In this document: positions 5,099-9,097 of the stretch, in pieces
How the letters are laid out: each line of letters starts with the position of its first letter
Position numbering within the stretch: position 1 is the first letter of the stretch
From: UM-FILTER-38-24 sp041663205
GTDB lineage: Bacteria > Patescibacteriota > Gracilibacteria > UBA1369 > LOWO2-01-FULL-3
Assembly: GCA_041663205.1 (NCBI GenBank)
Contig: JBAZQZ010000035.1
Span: forward strand, 1-9,097
Direction of reading: 5' to 3'
DNA: 9,097 nt
Made by a program: the position numbers and the translations under genes
Notes under the pieces: model-generated
Database searches by the model: none
Told to the model about the DNA's origin: nothing
What the model saw: only the letters and a program-made list of their open reading frames with translations

Positions 5099-5500
5099 AT
5101 GATAGATCGTATGCCAGAGTCAGAACAGATGCCAAGGGGACTTTTTTCCAACAGGGGAATCGGGGGAACATCGCTTGAAGGGGATGCGATGACACAGCAG
5201 GCTATGAGGCTTCTTGATGATCCGGAGGTGGCAGCTAGAATGTTGAGAGCCAGACAGAATGAGGCCAGATTTTTGGAGTCCAGAGGTTCAAGACCTGATC
5301 TTTTGGCGAGCGTCAGGGGATTGTGTGAAGGTGGAGAGGTTGGAAGCGGAAGGAAAGATGTAAGGGGAATGGTTCGTGGTGTTTTTTCATTTGCAAAAGT
5401 GGCCGGAGCGCAGAGAGGGATCAAGACTTTGCCTGAGACGCCTTATAGAGGTGTCGGAGTAAGAAGAAATAAGAGGGGGCAGGAAGGCGGAGAAAACTAG
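5099..5500 (+). CDS. Small basic protein of unknown function
   Basis: 133 residues that I cannot assign to a family. There is no signal peptide or membrane segment. The protein is rich in Arg and Gly. Residues about 28-62 look helical (GDAMTQQAMRLL and then PEVAARMLRARQNEARFLES). The C-terminal part has many basic residues (GVGVRRNKRG near the end), so binding to nucleic acid or another acidic partner is possible but only a guess. Support as a gene comes from its own TTGACA promoter, an ATG at 5099 in an A/T-rich leader, and an open frame that fills the space exactly up to the convergent hydrolase gene. The TAG stop ends 2 bases before the stop of that gene. The antisense frame over the same bases lacks any recognisable feature. 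Confidence 0.6.
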   Translation: MIDRMPESEQMPRGLFSNRGIGGTSLEGDAMTQQAMRLLDDPEVAARMLRARQNEARFLESRGSRPDLLASVRGLCEGGEVGSGRKDVRGMVRGVFSFAKVAGAQRGIKTLPETPYRGVGVRRNKRGQEGGEN

Positions 5501-5502
5501 GA

Positions 5503-6429
5503 CTAATTAATCTGGCGTGACTTTTTCGCAGTAGGCTTTTTTGTCTTCTCTTTGAGGAGTTTTAGGATTTCTTTGATTCTTTCGGCGGCGGTTTTGAATG
5601 TGGTTTTTCCTGATTTTGAGTTTCCTTTGTTATTGTTTGGCGTAGGGGTTGCTGTTGGAGTAGGTGCAGGAGAGATAGCCGACTCTGTCGGCGTGGTCGG
5701 CGTGGTTGGCGTGGTTGGCGCGGTGAATTTGAAACTCTTTATCACTGTTTCTTGGTCTGTGCCGGCGTATGGGGCTTGTCCGTCTATCATCCAGAAGTTT
5801 ATGTGGACTTTTTCGCTGCCCGGGACGAAATTGTTTTCTCCTGTGTATGTCCACTGCAGCAGTGTTTGGCCGTCTTGGACGGTTTTGAAGGTTATTGAGT
5901 CTTTCGACCATTCTATTATGTTGTTTGTGGTGGCTTGGCTTAGCGAAAGATCGTAGGTTTGCATGTTACCTTTGATTTTGTACGGTTGCACGACGTATTG
6001 GTAATTTTCGCCGTCCGAATCTTCCCAGCGGGAAGCCTCTATGTCTATTTCGTGTTCGTCGTTTTGATAAAGGAAAAGCCCGACTACGAGATTTCTGTCG
6101 GTTTTTGTTATGTCGTTTACGGTTTCAAATTCGTAAGTGCCATAGCCCAAAGATGACGGGAGGAAAACTTCGGATGAGTACCATTTGTCTGCGATTTTCG
6201 AGACTTTTAAATGGAGCTGGTTTGAGCTGTCCAAAAATATGCTTGCGTCGCTATCGTCGAAATCGTTCGGGCCCGGGCCGCTATGGCCGGATTTTATCGT
6301 CCATGTGTGTCCGGAAAAATCCAATTTTTTTGTGCCTTTCGAGGCGAATGACGGAAGGCTTATAGAAGAGAATATTAAAGCTGAAATGACTATGCCTGAG
6401 ACGAATTTTGAAATAAGTTTTGAGATCAT
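5503..6429 (-). CDS. Secreted glycoside hydrolase family 16-like protein
   Basis: 308 residues with a Sec signal peptide: Lys at positions 4 and 8, hydrophobic core about 9-25, likely cleavage after SFA near residue 29. A concanavalin A-like glucanase domain follows, about 35-236. It contains EIDIE (127-131), the ExDxE catalytic signature of GH16 enzymes with E127 as nucleophile and E131 as acid/base. Nearby conserved patterns are YGTYEFE (96-102) and VHINFWMIDG (208-217). The likely action is cleavage of a beta-1,3/1,4-glucan or similar polysaccharide outside the cell; the exact substrate cannot be read. A Pro/Thr linker (about 238-266) leads to a Lys-rich tail (268-308). The tail lacks an LPXTG or membrane anchor and might hold the enzyme to an acidic surface. 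The start at 6429 has a good promoter and no Shine-Dalgarno site. The gene is divergent from the atp operon. Confidence 0.82.
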   Translation of the reverse strand: MISKLISKFVSGIVISALIFSSISLPSFASKGTKKLDFSGHTWTIKSGHSGPGPNDFDDSDASIFLDSSNQLHLKVSKIADKWYSSEVFLPSSLGYGTYEFETVNDITKTDRNLVVGLFLYQNDEHEIDIEASRWEDSDGENYQYVVQPYKIKGNMQTYDLSLSQATTNNIIEWSKDSITFKTVQDGQTLLQWTYTGENNFVPGSEKVHINFWMIDGQAPYAGTDQETVIKSFKFTAPTTPTTPTTPTESAISPAPTPTATPTPNNNKGNSKSGKTTFKTAAERIKEILKLLKEKTKKPTAKKSRQIN

Positions 6430-6458
6430 GTTTTTGTGTAAATTTTTAGCAGGGTGAT

Positions 6459-6487
6459 ATGCTACTATATTTTGTTTCTTGTGTCAA
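6459..6487 (-). promoter_or_regulatory. Promoter for the GH16-like gene
   Basis: On the minus strand a perfect TTGACA (6487-6482) is followed after 17 bases by TAGCAT (6464-6459), four of six matches to the -10 consensus. Predicted transcription start is near 6452, about 23 bases before the ATG at 6429. It is back to back with the promoter region of the atp operon. Confidence 0.6.
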
Positions 6488-6557
6488 ATTTTGTTTTTGT
6501 GGATTGTGTTTGGCTTGACAGGTGTGGTTTGATTATTGAAAAGTGTCTTAAGAAGTA

Positions 6558-6585
6558 TTGATTTTTGTAAAAATACCTTTATATT
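6558..6585 (+). promoter_or_regulatory. Candidate promoter of the atp operon
   Basis: TTGATT (6558-6563), a 16-base spacer and TATATT (6580-6585) form the best sigma70-like pair before atpE, with a leader of about 38 bases. A perfect TTGACA also stands at 6515-6520, but no good -10 box is at the right distance. The motif TTTGTAAA occurs at 6564-6571, inverted at 6595-6602, and again at 6622-6629 directly before the start codon. The last two copies could pair into an 8-bp stem next to the ATG. Confidence 0.4.
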
Positions 6586-6630
6586 GCTTATCACTTTACA
6601 AAACAATTATATATTTAACCCTTTGTAAAA

Positions 6631-6846
6631 ATGGATAAGAATCTATATGTCGCGTTGGCTATCGCTATCGGCTCAGCTATGCCGGCTCTTGCTATCGGTC
6701 TTCTTGCGTCTAAGGCTCTTGAAGCTATGGGAAGAAATCCCGAGGCGGCAGGTGCTATTCAGACAGCTATGATTTTGGCTATCGCATTCTGCGAAGCTAT
6801 CGCTATCTATGCATTGGTTGTTGCTCTTATTATCAAATTCGTTTAA
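6631..6846 (+). CDS. atpE: F-type ATP synthase subunit c
   Basis: 71 residues forming a two-helix membrane hairpin, the rotor ring subunit of Fo. The first helix covers about 5-28, the polar loop is GRNPEAAG (34-41), and the second helix is about 42-69. The ion-carrying carboxylate is E55 in FCEAIAIY. The residues that mark sodium-binding rings are missing: the helix-1 Gln position is I22, and the residues after the Glu are Ala and Ile rather than Ser and Thr. A proton-driven ring is therefore the likely reading. It is the first gene of the cluster; atpF follows after 18 bases. The start at 6631 lies in TTTGTAAAAATGG without a Shine-Dalgarno site. Confidence 0.95.
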   Translation: MDKNLYVALAIAIGSAMPALAIGLLASKALEAMGRNPEAAGAIQTAMILAIAFCEAIAIYALVVALIIKFV

Positions 6847-6864
6847 AAAATAATCAAAAATTAG

Positions 6865-7374
6865 ATGGAGCTCATTTCAAAGCTGGGTATTGATGTGAAA
6901 CTCATCCTTGCCCAAATTGTAAATTTCGTTATTATCCTTGTTTTTCTGCGGGCGTTCGCCTACAAGCCGATTCTTGCGCTTCTTGATAAAAGGAAAAAGA
7001 TGATTGAGAAAAATGTGGACGATACGAGAAAAATCGAGGAAAGAATGGTGAAAATGGAGGAAGAGAGGAAGCAAATGATTGCCGAGGCCGGGAAAAAGGC
7101 CATGGAAATCATAGAAAAGGCGAAGGCCGAGGGGCAAGTCGAGAGGGAACAAGCGCTTGCGAATGCCAAAAAGGAGATTTCCGGATTGGCTGAAAGATAT
7201 AGAGCCCAACTTAAAGCCGAGGAGGTGAAAATACTTAAAGATGTCAAGGAGGAGGTCGCGACGCTTATTGTTGCGGTTTGTGAAAAAATCTTGAAGAAAG
7301 ATTTTGAAAAGGCGGACCAAAAAAGGCTTGAAGAAGCAATAAGAAAAGAAATTGTATCATCAAAATTAGAATAA
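6865..7374 (+). CDS. atpF: F-type ATP synthase subunit b
   Basis: 169 residues, the peripheral stalk that links the membrane part to F1. One membrane helix at about 13-32 (ILAQIVNFVIILVFLRAF) is followed by YKPILALLDKRKKMIEKN, the usual turn into the stalk. A long Lys/Glu/Ala-rich coiled coil (about 40-150) has the EEERKQMIAEAGKKA pattern. The C-terminus (DQKRLEEAIRKEI) is where subunit b normally meets delta. Length is normal for the family. The gene is in the atp operon between atpE (18-base gap) and atpH (19-base gap). No Shine-Dalgarno site is seen at the ATG. A frame on the opposite strand is only a shadow of the coiled-coil codons. Confidence 0.94.
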   Translation: MELISKLGIDVKLILAQIVNFVIILVFLRAFAYKPILALLDKRKKMIEKNVDDTRKIEERMVKMEEERKQMIAEAGKKAMEIIEKAKAEGQVEREQALANAKKEISGLAERYRAQLKAEEVKILKDVKEEVATLIVAVCEKILKKDFEKADQKRLEEAIRKEIVSSKLE

Positions 7375-7375
7375 A

Positions 7376-7393
7376 GGCGATACGCCGTTTTTT
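7376..7393 (+). terminator. Short hairpin with T6 between atpF and atpH
   Basis: GGCG (7376-7379), loop ATA, and CGCC (7383-7386) form a perfect 4-bp stem, followed by one G and six T that run to the ATG of atpH. The form is that of a minimal intrinsic terminator, too weak to stop most transcription. It fills the whole gap between the two genes. It could lower expression of downstream genes or mark an RNA processing point. Confidence 0.35.
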
Positions 7394-7798
7394 ATGAGAA
7401 TATCACTTAAAAAATATGCGCAAGCGCTCACCGAGTCGCTTTATGGCGAGGAGGATGGGGCTAAAATAAACGAAAGAATCCAAAATCTTTTGAGAATTCT
7501 TGTGAGAAGGAAGCAGGGAAAACTTGTGAAACAGCTTACTCAGGCGTTTTTTACGGAGTGGATGAAGAAAAACGGCAAAGTTTTTTGCAAGGTCACTCTT
7601 CCTTATGAGCCTAACGACGCCGAAACCAAGGAGTTGGAGAAACTTTTGAGTGATGCTCTTGATAAAAAGGCTACTATTTCAGTAAAAATTGATCCAAGCG
7701 TGATTGGAGGAATGAAGATAGAGTTTGACGATTGTATTATAGACGGGACGGTTTTAACCGGTTTGAAAACACTAAAATCTCAAATTGTTAATGCTTAA
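7394..7798 (+). CDS. atpH: F-type ATP synthase subunit delta (short form)
   Basis: 134 residues, the connector that fixes the peripheral stalk to the top of F1. The C-terminal signature DPSVIGGMKIEFDDCIIDGTV (100-120), followed by LTGLKTLKSQI, is clear. Typical bacterial delta subunits have about 175-185 residues. Here the N-terminal helical domain, which binds the alpha-subunit N-termini, is reduced to about 65 residues (SLKKYAQALTESLYG opens normally). The reading frame is intact, so this looks like a shortened family form and not a frameshift. The start at 7394 directly follows a T6 run and lacks a Shine-Dalgarno site. atpA begins 12 bases after the stop. Confidence 0.88.
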   Translation: MRISLKKYAQALTESLYGEEDGAKINERIQNLLRILVRRKQGKLVKQLTQAFFTEWMKKNGKVFCKVTLPYEPNDAETKELEKLLSDALDKKATISVKIDPSVIGGMKIEFDDCIIDGTVLTGLKTLKSQIVNA

Positions 7799-7810
7799 AC
7801 ACAATTAATT

Positions 7811-9097
7811 ATGGAAGTTAAAGATCAAATTTTATCCTCGCTCAAAGAACAAATTGAAAAATTTCACTCTTCCGCGAAAGTGGAAAAAGTGGGATATGTC
7901 GTTGAGGTGGGAGATGGAATTGCACGTATTTCGGGGCTTTCCGATGCGAAATCTCAGGAAATGTTGCAGTTTTCAAACGGACAAGTCGGAGTTGCGCTAA
8001 ATCTTGAAGAGGACTCGGTCGGTGTGATTATTCTTGGAGATGATGAAGGGATTAAAGAAGGAGATGAGGTCAGGACTACAGGAAATATTTTGTCTGTACC
8101 TGTGGGAGAGGCTTTGATTGGACGTGTTGTTGATTCGCTTGGAGTTCCACAAGATGGAAAAGGCGAAATTAAAACTGATAAATTTTATCCTATTGAGAAA
8201 GTTGCGCCTCGTGTTATTAAGAGAAAAGGTGTCGATGTTCCGGTACAAACAGGAATTAAAGCGATTGATTCAATGATCCCGATTGGAAGAGGACAACGTG
8301 AGCTTATCATTGGAGATCGTCAGACCGGAAAAACTGCGATTGCTATTGATGCGATCATCAATCAAAAAGGACAAGATATGATTTGTGTTTACGTAGCTAT
8401 TGGACAAAAAGATTCAAAAGTTGCGAAGATTGTTGCCGAGCTTGAAAAGAATGGAGCTATGGAATATACGATTGTTGTAAGAACTTCTTCTTCCGATCCC
8501 GCCGCGCTTACTTATCTTTCACCGTTTGCCGGATGCGCGATGGGTGAATACTTTTTGGATAAAGGAAAAGATGTGCTTGTTGTTTATGATGATCTTTCAA
8601 AACACGCCTGGTCTTATCGTGAGATTTCACTTTTGCTGAGACGACCGCCGGGACGTGAGGCTTATCCGGGAGATATTTTTTACTTACATTCAAGACTTTT
8701 GGAAAGGGCTTGCAGACTTGATAAACAATATGGCGGGGGGTCACTTACGGCGCTTCCAATCATTGAAACGCAGGCCGGAGACGTTTCCGCGTACATTCCT
8801 ACAAATGTTATTTCAATTACAGACGGACAAATATTCCTTGAATCGGATCTTTTCTACAAAGGAGTTCGTCCCGCGCTTAATATCGGTATTTCCGTTTCGC
8901 GTGTAGGTTCTGCGGCGCAGACAAAAGCCATGAGAAAGGTTGCCGGGAAACTGAAACTTGAGCTTGCGCAATATCGTGAACTTGCGGTTTTCGCGCAATT
9001 CGGATCGGATTTGGATGAGTCTACAAAAAAACAATTGAATAAAGGAGACCGTTTGTCCGAGATTTTGAAACAAAAGCAATATTCAGCGCTTGCAGTT
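7811..9097 (+). CDS. atpA: F-type ATP synthase subunit alpha, 3' end missing
   Basis: 429 codons are present with no stop; the gene continues past the right edge, and family members have about 500-510 residues. It forms the non-catalytic nucleotide-binding subunits of the F1 head. Visible motifs are the N-terminal beta-barrel (VGDGIARISGL, 33-43), the P-loop GDRQTGKT (168-175), the VVYDDLSKHAWSYRE segment (257-271), LLLRRPPGREAYPGD (274-288) and SVSRVGSAAQ (361-370). R364 in the last motif is the arginine that reaches into the catalytic site of the neighbouring beta subunit. No key residue is missing. Gly codons are mostly GGA, unlike the GGG-rich glnA. The gene closes the visible part of the operon; atpG, atpD and atpC are expected beyond the edge. 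Confidence 0.97.
   Translation, partial: MEVKDQILSSLKEQIEKFHSSAKVEKVGYVVEVGDGIARISGLSDAKSQEMLQFSNGQVGVALNLEEDSVGVIILGDDEGIKEGDEVRTTGNILSVPVGEALIGRVVDSLGVPQDGKGEIKTDKFYPIEKVAPRVIKRKGVDVPVQTGIKAIDSMIPIGRGQRELIIGDRQTGKTAIAIDAIINQKGQDMICVYVAIGQKDSKVAKIVAELEKNGAMEYTIVVRTSSSDPAALTYLSPFAGCAMGEYFLDKGKDVLVVYDDLSKHAWSYREISLLLRRPPGREAYPGDIFYLHSRLLERACRLDKQYGGGSLTALPIIETQAGDVSAYIPTNVISITDGQIFLESDLFYKGVRPALNIGISVSRVGSAAQTKAMRKVAGKLKLELAQYRELAVFAQFGSDLDESTKKQLNKGDRLSEILKQKQYSALAV

Noticed and set aside
5552..5956. + strand frame antisense to the GH16-like gene
   Set aside because: It lacks motifs and reads the reverse of the Pro/Thr linker and glucanase domain; the minus-strand protein has a signal peptide and EIDIE.
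6515..6520. TTGACA upstream of atpE as the main atp -35 box
   Set aside because: No acceptable -10 box lies 15-19 bases downstream; TTGATT-N16-TATATT closer to the gene is a better pair.

Overview
The window reads as a chromosomal segment of a bacterium with a small-genome, non-Shine-Dalgarno style of gene organisation, most likely a member of the Candidate Phyla Radiation (Patescibacteria), with Peregrinibacteria-like lineages as my best guess. The pointers are a short AtpH, no recognisable Shine-Dalgarno site at any of the nine starts, A/T-rich leaders, G-rich low-complexity expansions inside and between genes, and a strong excess of G and T on the + strand even where the gene is on the - strand. 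This placement is inference; no phylogenetic marker is present except the ATP synthase subunits and glutamine synthetase. The genetic code looks standard: TGA ends one gene and is absent inside the long recognisable ones.

Layout. Positions 1-228 (-) hold the 5' end of an unrecognised gene that runs off the left edge; it has its own extended -10 promoter. Divergent from it is glnA (497-2008, +), a complete type I glutamine synthetase with an N-terminal extension. An FkbM-type SAM methyltransferase follows (2144-2959, +). Then comes a 544-base stretch without an intact gene. It holds a nested imperfect palindrome of about 146 bp, a possible decayed C-terminal fragment of a second FkbM gene, and a GTGG-rich repeat tract. 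Next is a soluble protein with a GHKL (histidine-kinase-type) ATPase domain (3504-4985, +), carrying a 15-bp in-frame minisatellite. A small basic protein of unknown function (5099-5500, +) ends 2 bp from the convergent end of a secreted family-16 glycoside hydrolase-like gene (5503-6429, -).

The right third is the start of an F-type ATP synthase operon: atpE (c), atpF (b), atpH (delta) and atpA (alpha, cut by the window edge), all + and closely spaced. The subunit a gene (atpB) and atpI, which usually precede atpE, are not here; the hydrolase gene sits divergently in that place.

How the genes work together: only the atp cluster is a clear functional unit. It would make the c-ring, the peripheral stalk and the catalytic head of a probably proton-driven ATP synthase. 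glnA serves ammonia assimilation or glutamine supply. The FkbM gene and the secreted hydrolase point to glycan modification and glycan cleavage, but they are not in one operon. The GHKL gene appears to be a single transcription unit with no response regulator next to it. I see no tRNA, rRNA, CRISPR array, transposase or defence system. The most unusual signals are the repeat expansions that recur in three successive genes, the palindromic and relic-bearing intergenic region, and the G-rich plus T8 sequences that end two genes.
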